64,000 nucleotides of DNA from a candidate division KSB1 bacterium. Lineage in GTDB: Bacteria; Zhuqueibacterota; Zhuqueibacteria; Zhuqueibacterales; Zhuqueibacteraceae. Position numbers and translations under genes: made by a program. Shown here piece by piece: positions 37,063 to 43,680 of this stretch (positions are counted from its first letter, which is position 1; each line of letters begins with the position of its first letter). The notes beneath the pieces were generated by a model that saw nothing but the letters and a program-made list of their open reading frames with translations, was not told the DNA's origin and did no database searches. The stretch spans positions 21,100 through 85,099 of the forward strand of contig JAPDQB010000027.1 in assembly GCA_034506175.1 (NCBI GenBank). Reading direction: 5' to 3'.

Positions 37063-37443
37063 ATGGAAATCATTTTGAAGTTGGCGGTATCCAGCTATGT
37101 CATCAGCCTCACATGCATGTTCTTTTTGATCATTCGCGCCTGGGTGGTCACCTCGCTGGTCGAGCGCGGCGAAGTGCTGACATTCAGTGAAAGCGAAGCC
37201 GGCATGAATTGGCTGCGGATGGTGCTTTTAAGCACCGGCAGCTCGCTGGTCTGGACAATCATCGGCGCCGGGCTTTATCATCTGCTCGAAAGCCACGCTC
37301 TTTTCATGCAAGTGTCGCTGTTAATCGTCCTGGCTGTTGCCGCAATTTTGATCTTTGGAAAAGCGGCTTATAAAGTCGATAAAATCGCGTTGAGCGCCAT
37401 CGTTATTCTCGGACAGGGATGTCTCATCCGTTACATGTTCTAA
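37063..37443 (+). CDS. Small membrane protein
   Basis: ATG 37063 lies after an AGGAGG site. The 126-residue product has about four hydrophobic spans: LAVSSYVISLTCMFFLII, VLLSTGSSLVWTIIGAGLYHLL, VSLLIVLAVAAILIFG and a final one. No family is recognised. It sits between the NtrC-type regulator gene and the AsmA gene (opposite strand). Confidence 0.7.
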   Translation: MEIILKLAVSSYVISLTCMFFLIIRAWVVTSLVERGEVLTFSESEAGMNWLRMVLLSTGSSLVWTIIGAGLYHLLESHALFMQVSLLIVLAVAAILIFGKAAYKVDKIALSAIVILGQGCLIRYMF

Positions 37444-37484
37444 ACCATCGAGATGACACCAGGGAGGGTGTCACTCGACCCCTC

Positions 37485-40064
37485 CTACGGTTTCAACAAT
37501 TTCTTCAATTTCTTTTTCGCTTCTTCCTTCAAGCGCTCGGTTTCGCGCCGGGCGCTGTCGAGCGCAGCCTGCTTGAATTGCTCCACTTCTTGTTTGCGTT
37601 TTTCAATTTCCACGTTCACCGTATCGGCGAGCGCGGCCTTCTGCGTCTGCACTTGCTGTTGCAGCGCCGAGGTGACTTGTGCTGCCGCGCCCTTCACAAC
37701 ATCAGCCGTCGAAAATTTGATTTCGGGATCGGCGATATTGCCGCGAACGTAACCCACCAAATCAACATATTCTCCCTGCAGCAGATCGATTTTTTTATTC
37801 GCCAACTGGCTGATGGCGGCATTCGCCTGCTGATTCAAATCCCTGGACGGCACGCGGATTTTGACGGAATAATCCAGCACTTGATCGATGCCGTTCGATC
37901 CGGAGATCACAAAATTGATGTTTTCAGCGCTGAAGCTCAGCGGCTCCAGATAAAATCGCCCGTCGCGAATTTTGTAAGACGGCGTGATATTCTCGACGAC
38001 GACACGCTGGAGTTTTTCCAGCTTCAACAGGGTGGACATCCTGGTCAACGGCGTGAAATCTTCGATGACTGCCCTGCCGATGCGGAGCGCGCCGCGGCTG
38101 TTCAAGGTGTTCCAAACCGGTATCAACGTTTGCTCGAGATCTGTTCTGATCGTCAAGCTGGCGCCAAAATTGCCGTTGACGCTTTTTGCGATCGGCGCGA
38201 ATTTTTGCACCGTAAGAAAGCTTTCAAAAGTTTGCCCGATGTTGAAGTTATCCACCTTCAGCTCGAAAAACGAATGCGGCGGCTGATTCGGCGGCGTGCT
38301 GTACGCGCCGTTGGCGAGCAGCGAACCGCCGAGCAGATTCATATTCAAATCCATCAAGTGCAGCGTGCGATCTTTGAGCAGCAGCATGCCGCGAACGTTT
38401 TTCATGCTCAACTTGTCGAACCGCACTTCTTGAAAAGCTGAATTGAGCGTGAACTCGATCTTGGCCGGCAGCTCCACCGCCGTAAGCTGCTGGCTTTCGC
38501 CTTCCAGCCACGGATTCAAATCGAAAAAATTCGAAGTGAGCGCCAACGTCCCTTTCAGCGTTTCGCCCTTCATCAAGTACGGCAAAATATTGTCGAGCGT
38601 GCCGTTGGCGCGAAGATCGCTTTGCCCCAGCACGCATTCCAAATCGCTGAGCCGGGCGTTTTCCGGCGTCAACGTCAAGCGCGCTTGTTTCACCACGATT
38701 TTTTCCGGCACTGCCGCGCTGCGATAAGAAATGTCGTTGACCGAGAGATTTCCCGCAGCTTGAAATTTTTGATACTGGCCTTTTTCCAGGCTCGACAAAT
38801 TGCCGGCGACGCGCAGATCGGAAGTGAGCAGGCCGGCCAGCTCCGTACCTGAAGACAGCGGTATGAAATTTTTGATCTCGCCGAGATTGATTTGGCCTTT
38901 TACCATGGCGGCAATGTGCGGATCGGAAACCGGCGTCTTCACCAACAAAGTGGCGTCGAAAGGCTCGCGACCAAGCTCGACGTGCAGTTTTTTCAGATGA
39001 ATCGTGGTCTGATCCGGATCGCCGCCAGGATTGTTCACATTCAAATCAAGGTTCACATTATTAACCGCCGACGGCAGTTGTGGATATTGAAACATGCCGT
39101 TGGTGACCAACAATTGCAGGTTGAAAGCGGGAAGCTGGTTTTCGCGATAAACGCCTTTGGCCTCGCCCTGCAAACTGATTTGCCCGGCCGCCTTGAGCGC
39201 GGCAAAGTCCCTGGTGTAAATCGCCGGAATCAACGAGAGAATGCTTTTGAACTCGGTCTGCGGCGCGTTGAAGCGCAAATCCAAGGCGGTGGAATCCAGC
39301 GCCATCGCCACGCTGCCGTCGAAGCGTAGAATCAAGTTGTTCAATTGCAATTCGTTTTCCAGCAGCGTCACTTTGTTTTTGGCGGCGTCGACATCGAGAT
39401 CGGCCTTCAATTGTGTTTTCACTTTATTCAAGTACCCGATGCCGCCGGCGCTCACGCTCAGCGCTTCGATGCGGGTTTGCGTGCGCAATTTAAACTGCTG
39501 CTGGCTGAAATCGCCGCTGCCGGCGTGATCGAGTGCCTGCACGGCCACCGACATGTTGGCGGCGCGATCGTCATAAGTGATTTGCGCGTTTTTGATGGTA
39601 TGTTCCTTCAGCGCCAGATGAAAATCTTCTGGCGTTGCCGATTCAGGCGCCGGCGCTTCGGTCTCGCCGGTTTTGGCAATATTCCAATTCACCGCGCCGT
39701 CTTCCAAAGCCTGCAGTTTGAGCCGCGGCGTGTCGAGTGTGATGCTTCGTACCTCGAGCGTTTGGCCGCGAAGCAGGCTCATGATATTCAGCGTGACTGC
39801 AAAATTTTTCAGCGCCACCAGCGTGTCGCCGGCAAACGGGGGGTTGTTGATGATGACGAGCTTTTCGATTTCGAGTGTGGCGTTGGGAAAATTTTTCAGC
39901 AAGCTCAAGTCGAGGTCTGCAAATTCCAATCTGGCGTTGAGATTTTTATTCGCCTCGGTTTTGACCAGCTCGACGATTTTGCCCTTGAAAAAAATCGGAA
40001 TGAGGATGAGCGCCATCAAGAACACAACGACAGCGGCTCCGAAAACAATCAAAAACTTTTTCAT
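37485..40064 (-). CDS. AsmA family protein
   Basis: The protein from ATG 40064 has one N-terminal membrane anchor (FLIVFGAAVVVFLMALILI). A long beta-rich AsmA-like domain of about 780 residues follows, with segments such as NLNARLEFADLDLSLLKNFPNATL, typical of the AsmA N-terminal domain, and GVYRENQLPAFNLQLLVTNGMFQYP in the middle. The tail is coiled-coil-rich with Gln, Glu and Arg. AsmA-like proteins act in phospholipid transport to the outer membrane. It is on the minus strand between the signalling genes. Longer starts further upstream have no good leader. Confidence 0.88.
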   Translation of the reverse strand: MKKFLIVFGAAVVVFLMALILIPIFFKGKIVELVKTEANKNLNARLEFADLDLSLLKNFPNATLEIEKLVIINNPPFAGDTLVALKNFAVTLNIMSLLRGQTLEVRSITLDTPRLKLQALEDGAVNWNIAKTGETEAPAPESATPEDFHLALKEHTIKNAQITYDDRAANMSVAVQALDHAGSGDFSQQQFKLRTQTRIEALSVSAGGIGYLNKVKTQLKADLDVDAAKNKVTLLENELQLNNLILRFDGSVAMALDSTALDLRFNAPQTEFKSILSLIPAIYTRDFAALKAAGQISLQGEAKGVYRENQLPAFNLQLLVTNGMFQYPQLPSAVNNVNLDLNVNNPGGDPDQTTIHLKKLHVELGREPFDATLLVKTPVSDPHIAAMVKGQINLGEIKNFIPLSSGTELAGLLTSDLRVAGNLSSLEKGQYQKFQAAGNLSVNDISYRSAAVPEKIVVKQARLTLTPENARLSDLECVLGQSDLRANGTLDNILPYLMKGETLKGTLALTSNFFDLNPWLEGESQQLTAVELPAKIEFTLNSAFQEVRFDKLSMKNVRGMLLLKDRTLHLMDLNMNLLGGSLLANGAYSTPPNQPPHSFFELKVDNFNIGQTFESFLTVQKFAPIAKSVNGNFGASLTIRTDLEQTLIPVWNTLNSRGALRIGRAVIEDFTPLTRMSTLLKLEKLQRVVVENITPSYKIRDGRFYLEPLSFSAENINFVISGSNGIDQVLDYSVKIRVPSRDLNQQANAAISQLANKKIDLLQGEYVDLVGYVRGNIADPEIKFSTADVVKGAAAQVTSALQQQVQTQKAALADTVNVEIEKRKQEVEQFKQAALDSARRETERLKEEAKKKLKKLLKP

Positions 40065-40354
40065 AACTTTTTTCCGGCGTGATTTTAAAAAGCAATTTGA
40101 TGCAGAACACAATAATTCATGGTATCGACCATAAATATAAGTCATCTTTTATTTAATATCAAGCCGCATTTTACGCGAGAAAATATGGAAATTGGCTCAT
40201 TTGTGATTTAATCCTCTTCCAATGTAAGCGAATTAGTCATCTTGTAAAAATTTTTTCCAAGCCTCTTTAGACGACGCGAGCTCAGACGCTGAATGCTCGC
40301 AACTAACGCGTTAAAAATCAAACCATTTGGCTTTATAAAAAATATTTGAATGCT

Positions 40355-40370
40355 GGCACGGTCTTTGTTT
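40355..40370 (+). promoter_or_regulatory. Sigma-54-type promoter (site 2)
   Basis: TGGCAC at 40355-40360 and TTTGTT at 40365-40370 keep the GG-N10-GT spacing. This is the second copy of the TGGCAY-N4-TTTGTT layout. The start site would be near 40381. The first coding possibility is the 35-residue ORF at 40525, followed by the receiver gene at 40659. Confidence 0.6.
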
Positions 40371-40524
40371 TTGAAACGTAACAATAAAATCACTTTTCTT
40401 GGGCTCAACAGGATGTTGTTCGCCTCGATCATTCACGTGCTCATAAACCGGCTCTTCCCTGCTTCAGAGTTCAGGTTTAACAATATAACTTCGGGATGAT
40501 CGGGTTTCTGAGACCGAGGCCGAA

Positions 40525-40632
40525 ATGATTCAGTGCAAAGCCAGTAGCTCAATCGAAAAGAATGCCAGTATGCTCTGGGCAGTTATGGGATTCGGGTTGT
40601 TCTTGCGGGTGTTTATTTTTTGGCTTGATTAA
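40525..40632 (+). CDS. Possible 35-residue membrane peptide
   Basis: An ATG preceded by GACCGAGG opens a 35-codon frame whose second half, MLWAVMGFGLFLRVFIFWLD, is a plausible single membrane span. It lies within the sigma-54 site 2 leader, between promoter and receiver gene. No homologue is known to me and no codon-usage evidence can be computed here, so this is only a candidate. Confidence 0.3.
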   Translation: MIQCKASSSIEKNASMLWAVMGFGLFLRVFIFWLD

Positions 40633-40658
40633 CGCAAATGTTTTAGGCCGTCATCATC

Positions 40659-41114
40659 ATGAGCCAGCAGAGAGAAAACGATTTGCCTTCGGGAAAAAAG
40701 TCGGAAACTTTTATGCCGGCTTCAGTCGTGGTGATCGATAGCGACGCTGGCGTCGTCAATGCCTTCAAGACAACGCTGCGGCGTTTGGGCTTCACCGTCG
40801 CGGGATTTGCCTCCATTGCCCAAGGTTTTGAAGCGTTGAAAAGAGAAAAGCCGCAGGCGCTGATTATGGATATCCAATTGCCGAAGCCGCAGAGCATCAC
40901 ACTCTTGCGCCAGGCGAAAAAACTCCATCCGGCGTTGTCGGTTATCGCGATGACGGCGTATTCCACGAGCTTCACCGAGGCCGATGCGCGGCGGGAAGGC
41001 GCGGATGCTTATTTGATCAAGCCCATTGATCTGCACGAGCTTATTCGCACACTGCAAACCGTGTGCGCCCGCGCCGTCATGATCCGTGCCGGGGATGAAC
41101 TGATGGTCGGTTAG
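40659..41114 (+). CDS. Stand-alone receiver domain protein
   Basis: The 151-residue protein has a short N-terminal extension, then a receiver domain with the acidic pair in VVVIDSDAG, phospho-acceptor D71 (LIMDIQLPKPQ) and the conserved KP motif (LIKPID). No output domain is present. It lies 66 bases before the pal gene and downstream of sigma-54 site 2. Confidence 0.82.
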   Translation: MSQQRENDLPSGKKSETFMPASVVVIDSDAGVVNAFKTTLRRLGFTVAGFASIAQGFEALKREKPQALIMDIQLPKPQSITLLRQAKKLHPALSVIAMTAYSTSFTEADARREGADAYLIKPIDLHELIRTLQTVCARAVMIRAGDELMVG

Positions 41115-41180
41115 GTGATGCGGTTCTGGGCTATTACAATCCACACAGGCTCTCTTTTAACCCATATTTTGGAGAACAAC

Positions 41181-41744
41181 ATGTCCCTCCTCTTCACCAA
41201 ACGCCTCGCTTCGATTTTATCGTCGAGTCTCGTTCTCGGTTTTGCCGTCGTTGTCGCCAGTGGATGCGGCGGCAAGCGAGCGCTGAAAACGACGGAAACG
41301 CCGGCGCCGCAAGCGACGGTTGCGCAACCCGAGAGGCAGCCGGAGACGAGAAACGTTCCCCAGGCCGCTCAAGAAGAAACGGCGCCACTGGTTTTGGAAA
41401 ACGTCTATTTTGATTTTGACCAATACGCGCTCACGCCGATGGCGCGCGAGATTTTGGCAAGCCACGCTCGCGCCTTGAAGCAACGGCCTGAGGTTGCGGT
41501 CGTCATCGAAGGCCATTGCGACGAGCGTGGCACCGTTGAATACAACCTGGCATTGGGGGATAAACGCGCCAAGTCTGTGAAAAATTATCTCGTATCGTTG
41601 GGTGTCGATGGCTCGCGTTTGACGACGATCAGCTATGGCAAGGAACGACCCATCGATTTCCGCCGCAACGAGGAAGCGTGGGCCAAGAATCGCCGCGCGG
41701 AATTTGTCATCAAGACACAGCCGGCCTACAGCGAGACCTTTTGA
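41181..41744 (+). CDS. pal: Peptidoglycan-associated lipoprotein Pal
   Basis: From ATG 41181, with GGAGAAC upstream, the product has a lipoprotein signal (SGC with Cys 29). A flexible Pro/Gln-rich linker follows, then an OmpA-like domain with YFDFDQYALTP, IEGHCDERGTVEYNLALGDKRA and NRRAEFVI. In the family this domain binds the meso-diaminopimelate of peptidoglycan. Pal links the outer membrane to the wall; the Tol partners are not in view. A longer start near 41115 is unlikely. A terminator follows at 41836. Confidence 0.9.
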   Translation: MSLLFTKRLASILSSSLVLGFAVVVASGCGGKRALKTTETPAPQATVAQPERQPETRNVPQAAQEETAPLVLENVYFDFDQYALTPMAREILASHARALKQRPEVAVVIEGHCDERGTVEYNLALGDKRAKSVKNYLVSLGVDGSRLTTISYGKERPIDFRRNEEAWAKNRRAEFVIKTQPAYSETF

Positions 41745-41835
41745 TCGCGACCGGTTGGGGGCAGGCGTCTCCTCATCAGATGAGAAATTTGAAAGAAAGT
41801 ATGACCATCTCACCACCGCGTGATGAGAAACAAAA

Positions 41836-41870
41836 GGGCAGCGGCTCAAGTAAACGCCGCTGTCCTTTTT
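41836..41870 (+). terminator. Rho-independent terminator after pal
   Basis: GGGCAGCGGC (41836-41845) pairs with GCCGCTGTCC (41856-41865), with one G-T pair, around a ten-base loop. It is followed by TTTTT. Confidence 0.8.
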
Positions 41871-42025
41871 GATTTAGCCGATTGAGTGGCTGTAAGCATT
41901 TCAAACAACCTATAAAAATTTTTTACAATTTTCCCGTCTCCTTGCACTGGCGTGGTTTTTAAACCCCTGCCGGCAAGATGTTAAAAATCTTGCCGTTTTG
42001 CCAACAAGAAAAAGTCAAGCAAAGC

Positions 42026-42041
42026 TGGCACAAGCTTTGTT
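42026..42041 (+). promoter_or_regulatory. Sigma-54-type promoter (site 3)
   Basis: TGGCAC at 42026-42031 and TTTGTT at 42036-42041 have the GG-N10-GT spacing. It lies about 30 bases before the receiver gene at 42070, with a start site predicted near 42052. Confidence 0.6.
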
Positions 42042-42069
42042 GGAAGAAATCTAAAAGGGTGAGGCATTT

Positions 42070-42537
42070 ATGGCACGCGTTCTCATTGTGGAAGATGACG
42101 GCAATCTGCGGCTGCTCTATCGCATTGTGCTGGAAACCGAAGGATATGAAGTGATCGACGTCGGATCAGGCGCCGAAGCCTTGCGGGTTTTGTCGGAAGA
42201 ATTGGTTGACGTCGTGGTGTTGGAACTCGGCTTGCAAGACATCAGCGGGTTGCAATTGATCGACGTGATTCGATCGCAGCGGTGGTATGTGCCGATCATT
42301 GTCAACTCCATCTATGATTTCCTGTCTGAAGAGCGCCGCAACTGGGATGTGGATGAAATCGTCTCCAAGTCTTCCGGCCCGGCGGCATTGATTTACGCCC
42401 TGAAGCGAATCGCTCCGGTCGAACATGTCATTGAGCAGTATGAGTACGACAAGCGCCCGGCAGCCCGTCACACCCATCATTTTTCGGCTGGCGTTTCTCG
42501 AAGACAAGCAGGAAGCGAGTACAAGTCTACACCTTGA
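42070..42537 (+). CDS. Receiver-like protein with Glu replacing the phospho-acceptor Asp
   Basis: The 155-residue protein aligns along its whole receiver domain with the one at 33404, but position 52 is Glu (VVLELGLQD) where that protein has Asp. The acidic pair E8/D9 and D10 and K100 remain, while T80 is Ser. Glu at this site often mimics the phosphorylated state or abolishes control, so it may be constitutively active or not phosphorylated. The GGGTGAGG site upstream and sigma-54 site 3 serve it. The tail beyond residue 120 is variable. Confidence 0.82.
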   Translation: MARVLIVEDDGNLRLLYRIVLETEGYEVIDVGSGAEALRVLSEELVDVVVLELGLQDISGLQLIDVIRSQRWYVPIIVNSIYDFLSEERRNWDVDEIVSKSSGPAALIYALKRIAPVEHVIEQYEYDKRPAARHTHHFSAGVSRRQAGSEYKSTP

Positions 42538-42655
42538 ACACAGGCGAGGAGGCCATTCTTATGGTGCCACAAAAACCAACGCGATTCAATCCAAGGCGGG
42601 TGGAAAAGGAGCAAAATAGAATTCAAGAAAAAAGCTCCGATGGCAGCTCGACGAA

Positions 42656-42698
42656 AAAAGGCGGTGGCAAAGGACATGGTCGCCGCCTTTTCTTTTTA
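42656..42698. terminator. Terminator after the receiver gene, possibly bidirectional
   Basis: The arms AAAAGGCGG at 42656-42664 and CCGCCTTTT at 42683-42691 can extend by two more pairs and are followed by T-rich sequence. On the opposite strand it faces the end of the YihY remnant, whose stop is at 42696-42698, so it may stop transcription from both sides. Confidence 0.65.
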
Positions 42699-42800
42699 TC
42701 GAAGCGGCTGGCGGCGTTCGCGAAAGAGTTGCCCGATTTCCGCGCCGAGAAAGAAAACCAGTGAGGAATAATAAATCCAAAAGATCACGATGACCAGGCC
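42696..42800 (-). pseudogene. C-terminal remnant of a YihY/BrkB family membrane protein
   Basis: On the minus strand the frame ending at 42696 reads GLVIVIFWIYYSSLVFFLGA, then EIGQLFRERRQPLR and a stop. This is the last membrane span and tail of the YihY/virulence factor BrkB family. The remainder, which would lie at higher coordinates, is replaced by IS66 sequence from about 42798. It marks the chromosomal edge of the island. Confidence 0.6.
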
Positions 42801-43250
42801 TCGGCAGACCTCCGCCCAGCCGATTCTGATTGCGATCAAAGCCTGGCTGGATCAACAGCTGCGAGAAGTTTTGCCCAAGAGCGTCATGGGCAAAGCCATT
42901 GGCTACATCCTCGGCCAGTGGTCGAAGCTGCAGCGCTATATCAGCGACGGTCGTTTCGAGATCGACAATAATTTGATCGAGAATGCGATTCGGCCGGTGG
43001 CGCTGGGGCGGAAGAATTATTTGTTTGCCGGTTCGCACGCGGGCGCCAGGCGCGCGGCGTTGATTTATTCTTTGGTGGCAACGGCCAAACGCCACGAGGT
43101 GGAGCCTTTTGCCTATCTCAAAGACGTGCTAACCCGCATTGCTGATTATCCCATCTCGCGCGTCGCCGAGCTTTTGCCACAGAACTGGAAACCTGCCACT
43201 TCAATATAACAACTCGCCCGCTCGTCGGCAAGATGGGGTTCACCGAACGG
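42798..43250 (+). mobile_element. IS66 family transposase 3' remnant with right end
   Basis: The frame to 43209 encodes the C-terminal part of an IS66 (TnpC-type) transposase: SDGRFEIDNNLIENAIRPVA, LGRKNYLFAGSHAGARRAAL and IYSLVATAKRH are canonical. The N-terminal catalytic part is missing, and the apparent ATG at 42790 belongs to the interrupted YihY gene. After the stop, GATGGGGTTCACCGAACGG (43233-43251) looks like the IS66-type right end. It abuts an IS91 remnant. Confidence 0.85.
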
Positions 43251-43628
43251 ATACGAAAAGATTATTGCCTGCCGCACCGAAGAACTCGGCGGCGAGATCT
43301 TTCTCTGCGAACCGTGCCAGGAATATCGCTACAGTTATCACACCTGCCAGGATCGGCATTGTCCAAAATGTGGCAACGACAAGGCCGATGAATGGCTCAA
43401 GATGCAGAGCGCCCTGTTGTTGCCGGTGACGTACTTTATGCTCACCTTCACGTTGCCGGATACACTCAATGCCGTGGCGCGCAGCAACCAGGCGTTCCTC
43501 TACAGCCTTTTCTTTCAAACTGCGGCGGCGGCCTTGCAAAAACTGGCGCGCGATCCGAAATTCGTCGGCGGCCAACCCGGCTTCTTCGGCGTGCTGCAAA
43601 CCTGGGCGCGCGATCTGGCGTATCATCC
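43251..43628 (+). mobile_element. IS91 family transposase remnant, left copy
   Basis: The frame encodes KIIACRTEELGGEIF, the zinc-binding part with CEPCQEYRYSYHTC and DRHCPKCGND, and LQTWARDLAYHP, about 125 residues in all. It corresponds to residues of about 30-155 of the second copy at 61467-62642 and is very similar to it (roughly 90 percent by eye). Both ends are cut: the start abuts the IS66 end and the end runs into a half attC. No first or last part of the transposase is present. Confidence 0.85.
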
Positions 43629-43680
43629 GTCCCGCCGCGGCGGGACACTTCATCGTTGCACGAATTTTATATCGTTAGCC
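43629..43680 (-). other. Half attC site at the end of the defence-like unit
   Basis: On the minus strand the site begins GGCTAAC at 43680-43674, which contains the TAA stop of the helicase gene, and continues to the palindrome GTCCCGCCGCGGCGGGAC at 43646-43629. The second half with the GTTRRRY box is missing, replaced by IS91 sequence. The 23 bases from the box also occur, with minor changes, at 59371-59394 and 62977-63000. Confidence 0.6.

Noticed and set aside
40208..40432. A 74-residue open frame on the minus strand in AT-rich DNA
   Set aside because: No good ribosome-binding site, and the region is better explained as the sigma-54 promoter area.
42561..42764. A 67-residue open frame after the receiver gene, with an AGGAGG site
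   Set aside because: It runs through the terminator at 42656-42698 and then antisense to the YihY remnant, and its composition is not protein-like after that point.
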